From Oenococcus sicerae (GTDB lineage: Bacteria; Bacillota; Bacilli; Lactobacillales; Lactobacillaceae): a stretch of DNA of 64,000 nucleotides. Positions 1-9,532 of the stretch are shown piece after piece. The notes beneath the pieces were generated by a model that was given only the letters and a program-made list of their open reading frames with translations, did no database searches and had not been told where the DNA came from. Position 1 is the stretch's first letter; the number at the start of each line of letters is the position of its first letter. The stretch is taken from positions 1,116,001 through 1,180,000 of the forward strand of contig NZ_CP029684.2 of the NCBI RefSeq assembly GCF_004102045.2. The letters are read 5' to 3'. The translations under genes and the position numbers were made by a program.

Positions 1-130
1 CCCGGCTGATGGCTTAAAAGAAATTAGATCAAATTTGGCCGATGCCGTTTCTAATATTGTTGTTAATCCAACGACTAATGATTTTATTTTAGGATTGAGT
101 GATAGTTCGGAAACAAATCTTGACAAATGA
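1..130 (+). CDS. 3' end of an unidentified protein, truncated by the window
   Basis: An open frame enters from the left edge (codons begin at base 2) and ends at TGA 128-130, giving about 42 residues ending in ...SDSSETNLDK. I do not recognise the family. The tail is hydrophilic. It stops only about 12 bp before the leader hairpin of rplM, so it is a separate upstream unit. Frame openness and fit to the next regulatory element are the only support. Confidence 0.45.
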   Translation, partial: PADGLKEIRSNLADAVSNIVVNPTTNDFILGLSDSSETNLDK

Positions 131-141
131 CTTGACTTTTA

Positions 142-220
142 GGGGTAAAGACTAGTAACATGTTTATCGGTCTTATTTACTCCAATGCCCTGGTACGGAA
201 TGTAGTGAAAAGGATGAAAA
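142..220 (+). promoter_or_regulatory. L13-type ribosomal protein leader upstream of rplM
   Basis: The 5' UTR contains GGGGTAAAGAC (143-153), which pairs with GTCTTATTTACTCC (170-183) to form a stem. A conserved-looking CCCTGGTACGGAA segment follows just before the Shine-Dalgarno. Placement directly before rplM fits the L13 leader of Bacillota, an autoregulatory mRNA structure thought to bind excess L13. The hairpin is visible; family membership is inferred and needs a covariance-model scan. Confidence 0.55.
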
Positions 221-223
221 ATT

Positions 224-670
224 ATGCGTAGTACATTTTTAGCAAAACCACAAGAAATTCAGCGCAATTGGTATATCGTCGATGCTACTGACGTGCCTTT
301 AGGACGTTTAAGCAGTGTTGTCGCTACGATTTTGCGTGGAAAGAACAAACCGACTTTCACGCCATCTGTTGATACTGGTGATTTCGTCATCGTTATCAAT
401 GCTGACAAAGTTCAATTGACTGGCAGAAAAGCAACTGATAAGACTTATTATCACCATTCTGGTTATCCTGGTGGTCTTAAGTCTCGTAAGGCCGGTATCC
501 TTCGCGAGGAGAACCCTAAGAAGCTGCTTGAGCTCTCTGTTCAAGGCATGCTTCCAAAAAATACTTTGGGTCGTGCCCAGGGACTAAAATTACATGTTTA
601 TGCTAGTGGTGAAAAGCTCGAACAAACAGCTCAAAAACCACAAGTGTTAGACATCAAGGATCTGCTCTAA
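224..670 (+). CDS. rplM: 50S ribosomal protein L13
   Basis: Protein of 148 residues, normal for bacterial L13. It carries the family features: an N-terminal [24 protein letters not shown] stretch (residues 8 onward), a central [10 protein letters not shown] motif, and the MLPKNTLGR motif near residue 109. L13 is an early assembly protein binding 23S rRNA in the large subunit. An AAAAGGATG ribosome-binding region precedes ATG 224. It is followed 19 bp later by rpsI in the usual rplM-rpsI operon. It is preceded by a structured leader that probably provides autoregulation. Identification is certain. Confidence 0.98.
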   Translation: MRSTFLAKPQEIQRNWYIVDATDVPLGRLSSVVATILRGKNKPTFTPSVDTGDFVIVINADKVQLTGRKATDKTYYHHSGYPGGLKSRKAGILREENPKKLLELSVQGMLPKNTLGRAQGLKLHVYASGEKLEQTAQKPQVLDIKDLL

Positions 671-689
671 GAAAGGAACTGGTAAATAA

Positions 690-1082
690 ATGGCAAATAC
701 TCAATATGCAGGAACTGGTCGTCGTAAGGATTCTGTCGCTCGTGTTCGTTTGACACCTGGGACTGGTAAGATTACGATCAATGATCGTTCATTTGAAGAA
801 TATATTCCAGCAGCCAATCTTCGGGCTGTTGTGACACAACCTTTTGCAGTGACATCCACAGATGGTACTTATGATGTGAGTGTTAATGTTATTGGCGGCG
901 GTTTCGCCGGCCAAGCTGGTGCAACGCGTCATGGTATCGCTCGAGCTTTGCTCCAAGTTGATCCTGACTTTCGTCCAGCTTTAAAATCAGCTGGTTTGCT
1001 GACGCGTGATTCTCGTATGGTTGAACGTAAGAAGCCAGGTCTTAAAAAGGCTCGTCGTGCTTCTCAATTTTCAAAACGTTAA
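690..1082 (+). CDS. rpsI: 30S ribosomal protein S9
   Basis: Protein of 130 residues, the usual S9 length. It has the N-terminal [11 protein letters not shown] motif, the [19 protein letters not shown] core (about residues 69-87), and the basic C-terminal tail ending in SKR, which in S9 reaches the P-site tRNA. A GAAAGGAA Shine-Dalgarno precedes ATG 690. It is cotranscribed with rplM and closed by the terminator just after the stop codon. Confidence 0.98.
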   Translation: MANTQYAGTGRRKDSVARVRLTPGTGKITINDRSFEEYIPAANLRAVVTQPFAVTSTDGTYDVSVNVIGGGFAGQAGATRHGIARALLQVDPDFRPALKSAGLLTRDSRMVERKKPGLKKARRASQFSKR

Positions 1083-1094
1083 TCAAAAGAACGA

Positions 1095-1119
1095 AACTTG
1101 GCTTCTGCCGAGTTTTTTT
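1095..1119 (+). terminator. Rho-independent terminator of rplM-rpsI
   Basis: ACTTGGC / GCCGAGT stem (one G.U pair) with a TTCT loop followed by seven T residues, 13 bp after the rpsI stop. Confidence 0.9.
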
Positions 1120-1130
1120 GTGTCTAAAAA

Positions 1131-1159
1131 ATGACAACTGTTTCATAATTCTTTATACT
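1131..1159 (+). promoter_or_regulatory. Promoter of the potABCD operon
   Basis: ATGACA (-35, 1131-1136) and TATACT (-10, 1154-1159) separated by 17 bp, about 40 bp before potA and after the rpsI terminator. Inferred from consensus match only. Confidence 0.6.
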
Positions 1160-1198
1160 GGTAATCATGTGATTTGTTGGAATTAGGGGATTGGATTA

Positions 1199-2302
1199 AT
1201 GACTGAAGACACAACGCAACCATTGATTAAATTTAGAAATGTAGACTTGAATTACGGAGAGACGAAAGTTCTCAAAGATATTGATCTCGATATTGAAGAA
1301 GGGAAATTTTATACATTGCTCGGCCCATCGGGATCGGGCAAATCAACCATTTTAAATTTGATTTCCGGTCGGCTGCAGCCAAGCGCTGGAAACATTTTGA
1401 TCGATGGCAGAAATGTTAATGGTTTGCCTGCTAATCAGCGGAAGGTTAATACTGTTTTTCAGAATTATGCCTTGTTTCCGAATATGAATGTTTATGATAA
1501 TGTCGCTTTTGGGCCGTCGATCAAAGGACTTGCTAAAAGCAAAGTTCGTGAATTAGTTGAATCAGCATTAAAGCTAGTTAAATTAGACGATTTATCAGAT
1601 CGCGAGATCTCGGAAATTTCTGGTGGTCAGCAGCAGCGTGTGGCAATTGCACGTGCTTTGGCTAATCAGCCGAAAGTACTGTTATTAGACGAACCTTTGT
1701 CGGCTTTGGACTATAAATTACGCAAAGAAATGCAGTATGAATTGCGTGAACTACAGCAGCGTTTAGGCATCACCTTTATTTTTGTGACCCATGATCAAGA
1801 AGAAGCGCTGGCAATGTCTGATTGGATTTTTGTGATCGATGACGGCCGAATCCAACAATCTGGTACGCCGGTTGATATCTATGATGAACCGATCAACCAT
1901 TTTGTGGCTAATTTTATCGGTGAAGCTAATATTATTCCCGGCATTATGAAAGAAGACTACTTGGTTAGTTTTGCTGGTAAAGATTTCAAAAATGTCGATG
2001 CTGGCATGAAGCACAATGAGCGAGTCGAAGTGATCATTCGTCCCGAAGATCTGGACATCGTTGTGCCGAGCCGCGGCAAATTGCAGGTAACCATCGATGA
2101 CCAGTCATTTCGTGGTGATTCTTATGAAATTACAGCGATTGATGATGCTGGCAATGAGTGGGCAGTTCAAGCTACAAATCCAGCTAAAATTGAGCAGAGA
2201 AGAGGTTTGAAGTTCGACCCTGAAGATATCCATATTATGCGTTTGAATGAATCGGAAGAGGATTTTGATGCTCGTTTGGAATCTTATGAAGGTGAAGACT
2301 GA
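1199..2302 (+). CDS. potA: Spermidine/putrescine ABC transporter ATP-binding protein PotA
   Basis: ATPase of 367 residues that powers polyamine uptake at the inner face of the membrane. Walker [10 protein letters not shown] lies at 42-50, the signature SGGQQQR at 141-147, Walker B LLLDEP at 161-166 and the switch histidine in FVTHDQEEA at about 198. The C-terminal third (from about 240) is a TOBE-type domain, as expected for PotA/CysA ATPases. It overlaps potB by one base (stop TGA with start ATG), so translation is coupled. Length and the following potB, potC and potD genes make the substrate class secure; spermidine versus putrescine preference is not decided by sequence. Confidence 0.95.
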   Translation: MTEDTTQPLIKFRNVDLNYGETKVLKDIDLDIEEGKFYTLLGPSGSGKSTILNLISGRLQPSAGNILIDGRNVNGLPANQRKVNTVFQNYALFPNMNVYDNVAFGPSIKGLAKSKVRELVESALKLVKLDDLSDREISEISGGQQQRVAIARALANQPKVLLLDEPLSALDYKLRKEMQYELRELQQRLGITFIFVTHDQEEALAMSDWIFVIDDGRIQQSGTPVDIYDEPINHFVANFIGEANIIPGIMKEDYLVSFAGKDFKNVDAGMKHNERVEVIIRPEDLDIVVPSRGKLQVTIDDQSFRGDSYEITAIDDAGNEWAVQATNPAKIEQRRGLKFDPEDIHIMRLNESEEDFDARLESYEGED

Positions 2303-3120
2303 TGAAGCGGGGCAAACTGTTATTTGCCGTTCCTTATGCGCTTTGGTTAGCATTATTTGTTGTCGTCCCGTTAGCCTTGCTATTTTTTCAATCGATGACT
2401 AATGCAAGCGGCCATCTCACCTTTAGCAATTTTTCAGCCTATTTTTCATCTGGCACCTACTTGATGATGACTTTTAATTCAGTTTTTTATGCTTTTTTGA
2501 TTACTTTGATCACACTGGCTTTGTCATATCCGACTGCCTATTTATTGTCGCAATTAAAAAATAGGCAATTTTGGTTATTGCTGGTTATCTTGCCGACCTG
2601 GATTAATTTATTATTGAAAACATATGCTTTTATCGGCATGCTTTCTCGTGACGGCACGGCAAATTCTTTTCTGGCTTTGTTTGGTATTGTGCCTAAACAG
2701 CTATTGTTTAACGATGCGAGTTTCGTTTTGGTTGCCAGCTACATTGAAATTCCTTTTATGATTTTGCCGATTTTTAATGTTTTGAACGAAATTGATCGAG
2801 ACCTCATTCAAGCTAGTCGGGATCTTGGTGCTAACTCTTGGCAAACCTTGTGGCGTTTAATTGTACCGTTATCGATGCCGGGCGTTAAATCTGGTGTTCA
2901 GTCTGTTTTCATTCCCTCGCTTAGCCTATTTATGATCACACGCCTAATTGGCGGCAATCGCGTTATTACGCTAGGAACCGCTATCGAGGAACATTTCCTT
3001 ACAACGCAAAACTGGCATATGGGTTCGACGATTGGTGTCATTTTAATCCTAGCAATGGTCTTGACGATGGTTGTGACTCGTGACCGCAAGAAAACAATTC
3101 TGCGCCGGGGAGGAAAGTGA
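2302..3120 (+). CDS. potB: Spermidine/putrescine ABC transporter permease PotB
   Basis: Membrane protein of 272 residues with about six hydrophobic segments. It carries the binding-protein-dependent permease (EAA) loop, here DLIQASRDLGANSWQTLWR around residues 165-185, which docks onto PotA. The gene overlaps both neighbours (1 bp with potA, 4 bp with potC), showing tight operon coupling. It forms the transmembrane heterodimer with PotC. Confidence 0.94.
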   Translation: MKRGKLLFAVPYALWLALFVVVPLALLFFQSMTNASGHLTFSNFSAYFSSGTYLMMTFNSVFYAFLITLITLALSYPTAYLLSQLKNRQFWLLLVILPTWINLLLKTYAFIGMLSRDGTANSFLALFGIVPKQLLFNDASFVLVASYIEIPFMILPIFNVLNEIDRDLIQASRDLGANSWQTLWRLIVPLSMPGVKSGVQSVFIPSLSLFMITRLIGGNRVITLGTAIEEHFLTTQNWHMGSTIGVILILAMVLTMVVTRDRKKTILRRGGK

Positions 3121-3929
3121 TGCCTAAAAAAATAAAATTCAGTAACCTTTACCTGTGGTTGGTTTTTTTACTGCTTTATGCGCCAATTCTTTATTTGATC
3201 ACATATTCATTTAATTCTGGTAAATATATGCATGGCTGGCATGGCTTTTCTTTTGTTCATTATGCTGAACTTTGGGCTGATACGCGCATGATCGAAATTG
3301 TGGTCGATACCTTGATCATTGCATTTTTATCATCAGTTTTAGCAACGATTATTGGTAGTTTCGGTGCCCTTTGGATTAATTATGCTAAAAGTCAGTTGGT
3401 TAAAAATATTCTTTTGAATTTTAATTCTGTCCTATTAGTTAGCCCAGATGTTATTATTGGAGCCAGTTTTTTGATTTTTTTTACAGCCATTGGGTTATCT
3501 CTGGGTTTTTTCTCAGTCTTAATGAGCCATATTGCCTTTAGTATTCCGATTGTTGTTTTAATGGTGTTGCCGAAACTTCAAGAAATGCCATATACCTTGA
3601 CTGAAGCTGCTGAGGATCTGGGTGCTAATTTTTGGCAGGTGCTGAGTAAAGTGACGGTTCCGTATATTTCATCAGGCATTATGGCCGGGTTTTTTATGGC
3701 ATTGACCTATTCGCTCGATGATTTCGCTGTGACTTTTTTCGTAACAGGAAATGGCTTTTCGACTTTGTCGGTGGAAATTTACTCACGTGCACGTCAAGGA
3801 ATCAGTTTGGAGATCAATGCACTTTCGGCTGTTATGTTTATCGTTAGTTTGGTCTTAGTCTTTGTTTATTACTTGCTTTCACGTACTGGCAGCAAAAAAC
3901 GGACACCGAATTTGGAGGTGACGAAATGA
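3117..3929 (+). CDS. potC: Spermidine/putrescine ABC transporter permease PotC
   Basis: Membrane protein of 270 residues with about six hydrophobic segments and the EAA-type loop TLTEAAEDLGANFWQVLSK around residues 160-180. The sequence SLDDFAVTFFVTG is typical of PotC. The first codon could be ATG 3117 or the ATG at 3120; GGGGAGGAAAG just upstream serves as ribosome-binding site and slightly favours 3120. It partners PotB in the polyamine importer and overlaps potD by 4 bp. Confidence 0.94.
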   Translation: MMPKKIKFSNLYLWLVFLLLYAPILYLITYSFNSGKYMHGWHGFSFVHYAELWADTRMIEIVVDTLIIAFLSSVLATIIGSFGALWINYAKSQLVKNILLNFNSVLLVSPDVIIGASFLIFFTAIGLSLGFFSVLMSHIAFSIPIVVLMVLPKLQEMPYTLTEAAEDLGANFWQVLSKVTVPYISSGIMAGFFMALTYSLDDFAVTFFVTGNGFSTLSVEIYSRARQGISLEINALSAVMFIVSLVLVFVYYLLSRTGSKKRTPNLEVTK

Positions 3930-5017
3930 AAAAAATTTTATCAGCTTTGTTTGCGATCGTCTTAGTAATAGCTGCTTTATTTGCCGCTCAGCATTATTTA
4001 ATTGCCAAAGAAAATGCTGCAACTGGCACATCAGGCAGCAGCGCAAAAGTTTTAAATATTTATAATTGGGGAGATTATATTGATCCGAGCCTGATCACTA
4101 AATTTACGAAAGAGACAGGTTATCAGGTTAATTATGAGACTTTTGATTCTAATGAAGCCATGTATACCAAGGTAAAACAAGGCGGTACTGCTTACGATAT
4201 TATTGTGCCTTCCGATTATATGGTGGAAAAAATGCGTCGTGAGAATCTCTTGCTGCCAATCGATGAAAAGAAATTTACTGCCTTAAAATATTACGATAAA
4301 CGTTTTTTAAACAAATCTTTTGATCCTGGCAATAAATATTCAATTCCTTATTTTTGGGGAACGCTGGGTATCATTTATAATGATAAATTCGTTCGGAAAT
4401 CAGAAGTTCAGCATTGGGATCAGCTTTGGTCGAGTCGTTTTCGCAGCAAAATACTCTTGGTCGATTCGGCCAGAGATGACTTTGCTTTTTCACTGATTTC
4501 GATGGGCAAGTCTGTGAATGATAAGAATTCAGCTACTGTTCAGGCCGCTAAAGCGAAACTGGATGCTTTAATGCCCAACGTTAAAGCTATTTTAGACGAC
4601 GAAATTGTCATGTACATGGCCCAAGAAGAGGCACCGGTAGGGGTTACTTGGTCAGGCGAAGCAGCTGAAATGATTGCTGAAAATAAGCATCTGCACTACG
4701 TGATTCCAAAAGAAGGTTCGAATATTTGGTTTGATAATTTAGCAATTCCAAAGACAGCCAAACATTTTAAAGCTATTTATAAATTTTTGAATTTTATGTC
4801 TGAACCAAAAAACGCGGCACAGAATGCCGAATACGTAGAATATGCAACGCCAAACAAGGCTGCCAGAAAACTGTTGCCTAAAGCGATCACTGGAGATAAG
4901 CAATTTTATCCTGATGATCAGACGATCAAGAATCTGTATGTCTACTCCGATCTTGGACCGAAGTGGACGCAAATTTACAACGACCTATTCTTAGAATTTA
5001 AGATGACAAATCATTGA
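3926..5017 (+). CDS. potD: Spermidine/putrescine-binding protein PotD, signal-anchored
   Basis: Extracellular solute-binding protein of 363 residues. One hydrophobic N-terminal helix (residues 4-21) is followed by a short Ser/Gly/Ala linker and the mature fold starting near NIYNWGDYIDP (about residue 48), a PotD hallmark. The aromatic and acidic motifs YDIIVPSDYMVEKM and VTWSGEAAEM fit a polyamine pocket. No cysteine lies at the end of the signal, so it is not a classical lipoprotein; it is probably held by the uncleaved helix. GGAGGTGACG provides the ribosome-binding site. Last of potABCD. Confidence 0.93.
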   Translation: MKKILSALFAIVLVIAALFAAQHYLIAKENAATGTSGSSAKVLNIYNWGDYIDPSLITKFTKETGYQVNYETFDSNEAMYTKVKQGGTAYDIIVPSDYMVEKMRRENLLLPIDEKKFTALKYYDKRFLNKSFDPGNKYSIPYFWGTLGIIYNDKFVRKSEVQHWDQLWSSRFRSKILLVDSARDDFAFSLISMGKSVNDKNSATVQAAKAKLDALMPNVKAILDDEIVMYMAQEEAPVGVTWSGEAAEMIAENKHLHYVIPKEGSNIWFDNLAIPKTAKHFKAIYKFLNFMSEPKNAAQNAEYVEYATPNKAARKLLPKAITGDKQFYPDDQTIKNLYVYSDLGPKWTQIYNDLFLEFKMTNH

Positions 5018-5925
5018 TGACCGATAGTAGTAGGAGTAGGAGACGTGGCTTGATTTATGGCCTTTTAGGTCCTTTTTTGTGGGGAATCAATGGCGTTGTT
5101 ACTCAGTACCTTTTAAATCGAGTTGGTGTTGACGCTAATTGGCTATTATCAGCAAGACTGTTTTTCGCAGGAGCTGTCCTGTTCATTTATGTTTATTGGC
5201 ACGATCGCAAAAATCTGCTGAGACTTTTAAAAGATCGGAATATTCGCTGGCAGCTGCTGATCTTTATTATTTTTGGTGATTTTTTGTCTCAATATACCTA
5301 CGTTATGGCGATTTCAACTTCTAACGCAGCAATGGCAACGATTTTGACCTCGCTAAATCCAATTTTTGTGATTATTTTTTATATTTTTCTAAACAAAAAA
5401 TTTGCTAATCGACTTGATGTTATTTCGGTAATTATTGCTGTGTTTGGAACCTTTTTACTAGTCACCCATGGTTCTTTGGATCACTTAGAAATGTCGACCA
5501 TTGGTCTTTTTTGGGGATTATTCGCTGCAGTAGCATATGCCTTTGGCACGATTTATCCAATCAAATTGGTTAGCGAATATGGCCCTTTGCCAGTCACTGC
5601 TGTCTCACTATTAGTTTCGGGAATTGCTTTCAATTTCTATCGACCGTTTTTTGTCAGTTTGCCTAGCATGTCAACTATTGATTGGATTTTACTGATCGTG
5701 TTTACAATTATCAGCACGGCTTTTGGTACGGCTATGTGGTTTTTAAGCCTCGATCTAGCAGGTCCAACCACAATGAGTCTACTATCTGCTGTCGAGCCCT
5801 TAACGGCTATGATTTTGAGTGTTTTAATCCTGCAGGTTAGTATGCAATGGATTGATTATTTAGGTGCCTTCTTAATTATTACGATGATCGTTCTCCAATC
5901 TTTAAAGGGGTCTCGTATTAGTTAG
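5017..5925 (+). CDS. DMT-superfamily (EamA) permease
   Basis: Integral membrane protein of 302 residues with about ten hydrophobic segments arranged as two EamA halves (residues about 10-140 and 155-295). The N-terminal Arg-rich segment is cytoplasmic. I place the start at ATG 5017, whose first base is the last base of the potD stop (TGATG). An upstream TTG at 5014 is possible but unneeded. The family exports or imports small metabolites such as amino acids; the substrate cannot be read from sequence. Position at the end of the pot operon implies cotranscription but not necessarily a polyamine role. Confidence 0.85.
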   Translation: MTDSSRSRRRGLIYGLLGPFLWGINGVVTQYLLNRVGVDANWLLSARLFFAGAVLFIYVYWHDRKNLLRLLKDRNIRWQLLIFIIFGDFLSQYTYVMAISTSNAAMATILTSLNPIFVIIFYIFLNKKFANRLDVISVIIAVFGTFLLVTHGSLDHLEMSTIGLFWGLFAAVAYAFGTIYPIKLVSEYGPLPVTAVSLLVSGIAFNFYRPFFVSLPSMSTIDWILLIVFTIISTAFGTAMWFLSLDLAGPTTMSLLSAVEPLTAMILSVLILQVSMQWIDYLGAFLIITMIVLQSLKGSRIS

Positions 5926-6032
5926 TGGACTATACCAATATATTTTTTTAATATGAGAATGCTGTTTTAGCGGTTTTTTTAAGATACCCTAAATGTTGGT
6001 AGTTAGACCAATTTGATTTAGGAGTAATACAT

Positions 6033-7838
6033 ATGTGCGGAATTGTTGGATATACAGGTGTTAATGATGCTTTGCCTTTTTTGCTAGGCGGCTTGGAAAA
6101 ACTTGAATATCGAGGTTATGATTCGGCTGGTGTTTATATTCATACAGATGATGGCCATGACATGCTCGTCAAAGAAAAAGGCCGCGTTAAAGATCTCGAA
6201 AAAAAAGTTGTTAATTGCAAAATGCAGGGTCATTCTGGCATTGCTCATACGCGTTGGGCAACTCATGGACAGCCGAGCATTGAGAATGCACATCCGCATA
6301 TTAGTGCTGATGGCCGTTATTATTTAGTCCATAACGGTGTGATTGAAAATTACAAGCAATTAAAAGCTGATTATTTAAGTGATGTTGTATTTAAATCACA
6401 AACAGATACAGAAGTTGCTGTTCAGTTGGTAGGAAAATTTGCTGATGCCGGTATGGATACTTTATCTGCTTTTCGTAAGATGATCAACTTATTAAATGAT
6501 GATTCTTCTTATGCTTTTTTGCTTATCGACGCTAAGACACCTGGTCTATTATATACAGCTAAATGCAAAAGCCCCTTGCTCGTTGGTGTTTCAAAAACTG
6601 CAAATGTTGTCACTTCTGATGCAATGGCCGTTTTGAATTTGACCAAGGACTTCATCGAGTTACGCGACGGCGAAATTGCCGTGATATCCAAAGAGTCTGT
6701 TGAATTGTATGATGCCGCCGGTCAACGATCAACGCGCCAGCCTTTTCATTTGGACATTGATCCAGCAGCTGTTGACAAAGGGACCTATCCTTTTTTTATG
6801 CTGAAAGAGATTGATGAACAAGCCATTGTTGCTCGTAATTTGATTGAACATTATTTTGTAAATGGTTTGCCTCAAATCGATGAAAAAATCTTGAGCGCCA
6901 TCAAACAGGCCGACCGCTTATATATTGTAGCTGCGGGAACCAGTTATCACGCTGCTTTGATTGGACGCCGATTCTTTGAAAAGTGGGCCGGTATTTCAAC
7001 TGAAGCCCATATCGCTTCAGAATTCGCTTATGATCACCCGTTAATTTCCAAGAAGCCTTTCTTTGTTTTTATTAGTCAATCTGGTGAAACTGCTGACAGT
7101 ATTCAGGTACTGGATTTTATCAAAAAAGAACACTATCCAAGTTTGACATTGGCAAATGTCATGAATTCGACTTTGACTCGCGAGGCTGACTTTGCGCTGC
7201 CTATTTTGGCCGGCCCGGAAATTGCCGTTGCCTCAACAAAGGCTTATATGGCACAGATTCTGACTCAAGTTATCTTAGCGGCTGCATTGGCTGGCGGCCA
7301 TGATCAGTTGCAAGCTGAATTAAGCAGGCTGGCAATTGATTTGCAAACCGTTATTGATGGTCAAGATAAAATAAAAGAGTTAGCTGATACTTATTTAGTT
7401 CATGCCGATCGTGCTTTTTATATTGGCAGAGCTGCGGATGCAGATGTAACTTTAGAAGCTGCCCTAAAACTGAAAGAAATATCCTATACTTTAGTTGAGG
7501 GTTTTGCGGCCGGAGAATTAAAACATGGAACAATTTCCTTAATTGAGCAGAACACTCCCGTCATTGCTTTAATTTCACAATCGAAAACGGCCGGTTTGAC
7601 ACGTTCTAATCTCGAAGAGACGATGGCTCGTGGTGCTAAAGCAATGACGATTGTAACGAAGAATCTCGCTAGCAGCGATGATGATATTATTTTGCCGGCA
7701 TTAAATGGTGAAATGGAGATGTTTGGTCCGATTTTGGAAGCAGTACCAATTCAGCTTTTAGCCTATTACACTTCTCTTGGCCGAAAGTTGGACGTTGATC
7801 ATCCGCGTAACTTAGCAAAATCCGTAACTGTACAGTGA
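6033..7838 (+). CDS. glmS: Glutamine-fructose-6-phosphate aminotransferase (isomerizing)
   Basis: Enzyme of 601 residues making glucosamine-6-phosphate from fructose-6-phosphate and glutamine, the first step to UDP-GlcNAc and peptidoglycan. The catalytic Cys2 is in the N-terminal CGIVGY. HTRWATHG and HPH motifs mark the glutaminase domain (1-240). Two SIS domains follow (SQSGETADS near 350; GRAADADVTLEAALKLKEISY near 466), and the protein ends DHPRNLAKSVTVQ as is usual. AGGAG precedes ATG 6033. The leader is only about 100 bp, too short and lacking the features for a glmS ribozyme. It is followed 7 bp later by pgi, so two enzymes acting on fructose-6-phosphate are cotranscribed. Confidence 0.97.
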   Translation: MCGIVGYTGVNDALPFLLGGLEKLEYRGYDSAGVYIHTDDGHDMLVKEKGRVKDLEKKVVNCKMQGHSGIAHTRWATHGQPSIENAHPHISADGRYYLVHNGVIENYKQLKADYLSDVVFKSQTDTEVAVQLVGKFADAGMDTLSAFRKMINLLNDDSSYAFLLIDAKTPGLLYTAKCKSPLLVGVSKTANVVTSDAMAVLNLTKDFIELRDGEIAVISKESVELYDAAGQRSTRQPFHLDIDPAAVDKGTYPFFMLKEIDEQAIVARNLIEHYFVNGLPQIDEKILSAIKQADRLYIVAAGTSYHAALIGRRFFEKWAGISTEAHIASEFAYDHPLISKKPFFVFISQSGETADSIQVLDFIKKEHYPSLTLANVMNSTLTREADFALPILAGPEIAVASTKAYMAQILTQVILAAALAGGHDQLQAELSRLAIDLQTVIDGQDKIKELADTYLVHADRAFYIGRAADADVTLEAALKLKEISYTLVEGFAAGELKHGTISLIEQNTPVIALISQSKTAGLTRSNLEETMARGAKAMTIVTKNLASSDDDIILPALNGEMEMFGPILEAVPIQLLAYYTSLGRKLDVDHPRNLAKSVTVQ

Positions 7839-7845
7839 GGATATT

Positions 7846-9162
7846 ATGAAGGTTACTTTCAAAAAAGATTACTTAAAAGATTTTGTTGCTGATTCTGAAG
7901 TTGAACTTTTAAAACCAGCTGCTGGGCTTGCTCGTGATACATTGCTTGCCCGTACTGGTGTTGGCAATGAAATGGAAGACTGGCTGACGCTGCCGACTGA
8001 TCACGATCAAGGCGAGTTCACTAGAATTTTAAAGGCTGCTGGCAAGATCAAGTCTGACTCTAAAGTGTTAGTCGTGATTGGTATCGGCGGCTCTTATTTG
8101 GGTGCACGAGCTGTTATTGAATTTTTAAAATCTGAATTCCATAATGAAAAGGCAGCTAAGGCTGGTTTACCAGAAGTTTATTTCGTTGGCACATCCGCTT
8201 CCGGCCGGTACATTGATGACGTCATTAATTTGATTGGCGACCGTGATTTTTCCATAAATATCATTTCGAAGTCTGGCACAACGACAGAACCAGCCATTGC
8301 ATTTCGTGTTTTCAAGAGCTTGATCGAAAAGAAGTATGGCAAAGATGAAGCTAGCAAACGAATTTTTGCGACAACTGATGCTAATAAAGGCGCTCTGCTG
8401 GATGTTGCAAAAGAAAACGGCTACGAGCGGTTTATTGTGCCCGACGGTATCGGTGGACGTTATTCGGTTTTGAGTGCTGTTGGTCTACTACCGATCGCTG
8501 TTGCTGGTATTGATATCAAGCAATTATTAGCCGGTGCTAAGGCTGCCCAAGATGATTTTGCCAAGGATGAGGATATCTTAGCTAAACCATCGATTTTATA
8601 TGCGATTTACCGTAATATTTTGTATCGCAAAGGGTTTGATGTTGAGACGATCGTGGGTTACGAGCCACAATTCAGATATTTGTTTGAGTGGTGGAAACAA
8701 CTAATGGCTGAATCTGAAGGAAAAGACAATAAAGGCATTTACCCAACTTCAGCTATTTTTTCGACTGACCTCCACTCGATTGGCCAATATATCCAAGATG
8801 GCAAAAAAATTCTCTTTGAAACAATTTTAGATATCACAAAACCAATTAGCGATCGTGTTGTCCCAGCTGCCGACGACGATACTGATCACCTGGATTATCT
8901 TTTGAATCGTCCAATCAAAGAGGTCAATGAAGCTGCATTGACGGCCACGGCTCAAGCACATACTTCTGCCGGAGTACCAAATATTTTGTTACAGCTGGAT
9001 GATCTTGATGAATTTAATCTTGGCAATTTAATTTACTTCTTTGAAGCAGCGGTTTCGGTTTCTGGCTATTTGAATGCCATTAATCCATTTGATCAGCCTG
9101 GTGTCGAAATTTACAAGACGAATATGTTTAGAATTTTAGGAAAACCTGGATATACAAAATAA
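7846..9162 (+). CDS. pgi: Glucose-6-phosphate isomerase
   Basis: Enzyme of 438 residues interconverting glucose-6-phosphate and fructose-6-phosphate in the cytoplasm; slightly shorter than the approximately 450 typical of lactic bacteria. GIGGSYLGARA (about residues 77-87) and SKSGTTTEPA (about 142-151) are phosphate-binding motifs, and QLMAESEGKDNKG follows. A GAGGAT ribosome-binding site lies in the 7 bp after glmS. In an obligate heterofermenter such as Oenococcus this enzyme mainly serves to connect the fructose-6-phosphate (wall) and glucose-6-phosphate (pentose phosphate) pools, which fits the pairing with glmS. Confidence 0.96.
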   Translation: MKVTFKKDYLKDFVADSEVELLKPAAGLARDTLLARTGVGNEMEDWLTLPTDHDQGEFTRILKAAGKIKSDSKVLVVIGIGGSYLGARAVIEFLKSEFHNEKAAKAGLPEVYFVGTSASGRYIDDVINLIGDRDFSINIISKSGTTTEPAIAFRVFKSLIEKKYGKDEASKRIFATTDANKGALLDVAKENGYERFIVPDGIGGRYSVLSAVGLLPIAVAGIDIKQLLAGAKAAQDDFAKDEDILAKPSILYAIYRNILYRKGFDVETIVGYEPQFRYLFEWWKQLMAESEGKDNKGIYPTSAIFSTDLHSIGQYIQDGKKILFETILDITKPISDRVVPAADDDTDHLDYLLNRPIKEVNEAALTATAQAHTSAGVPNILLQLDDLDEFNLGNLIYFFEAAVSVSGYLNAINPFDQPGVEIYKTNMFRILGKPGYTK

Positions 9163-9166
9163 ATTT

Positions 9167-9192
9167 AAAAGCCGGTTGTAACCGGTTTTTTC
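9167..9192 (+). terminator. Terminator after glmS-pgi
   Basis: CCGG / CCGG stem extended by A/T pairs (AAAA...TTTT) with loop TTGTAA and a T6 run, directly after the pgi stop. Confidence 0.8.
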
Positions 9193-9204
9193 TTAGGAGC
9201 AGTT

Positions 9205-9522
9205 ATGATTGTGAGCACGACAGAAAATATTGCTGGTTTTAAAACTACGAAAACGATCGGCGAGGTTTTCGGTCTAACGACCAGAAGCCGGAATGTCGTT
9301 CGCACTATTGGCGCTAGTTTGAAAACAATTGTTGGTGGTGAAGTAGTCACTTGGACTGAATTACAAGATGAAGCCAGGGAAGAAGCTATCAGTCGTTTGA
9401 AAGAGAATGCTGAAAAAGCCGGTGCTAACGCTGTCGTAATGATGCGTTTTGATTCTAACGAGGATAATGGCATTATGAGTGTCGTTGCTTACGGAACAGC
9501 TGTAAAAATTATTGAATTGTGA
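9205..9522 (+). CDS. YbjQ/UPF0145 heavy-metal-binding-domain family protein
   Basis: Small cytoplasmic protein of 105 residues matching the YbjQ family in length and pattern: N-terminal STTENIAGF, central TRSRNVVRTIGASLKTIVGGE, and GANAVVMMRFDSNE before a C-terminal YGTAVKI strand. The family forms pentamers and has been described as putative heavy-metal binding, but its function is unsettled. TTAGGAGCA gives a good ribosome-binding site. It lies alone between two terminated units. Confidence 0.85.
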   Translation: MIVSTTENIAGFKTTKTIGEVFGLTTRSRNVVRTIGASLKTIVGGEVVTWTELQDEAREEAISRLKENAEKAGANAVVMMRFDSNEDNGIMSVVAYGTAVKIIEL

Positions 9523-9532
9523 GTTTTTACAC

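Noticed and set aside
5926-6032. Possible glmS ribozyme or riboswitch
   Set aside because: The leader is about 100 bp and shows none of the conserved ribozyme core; ordinary promoter and AGGAG only.
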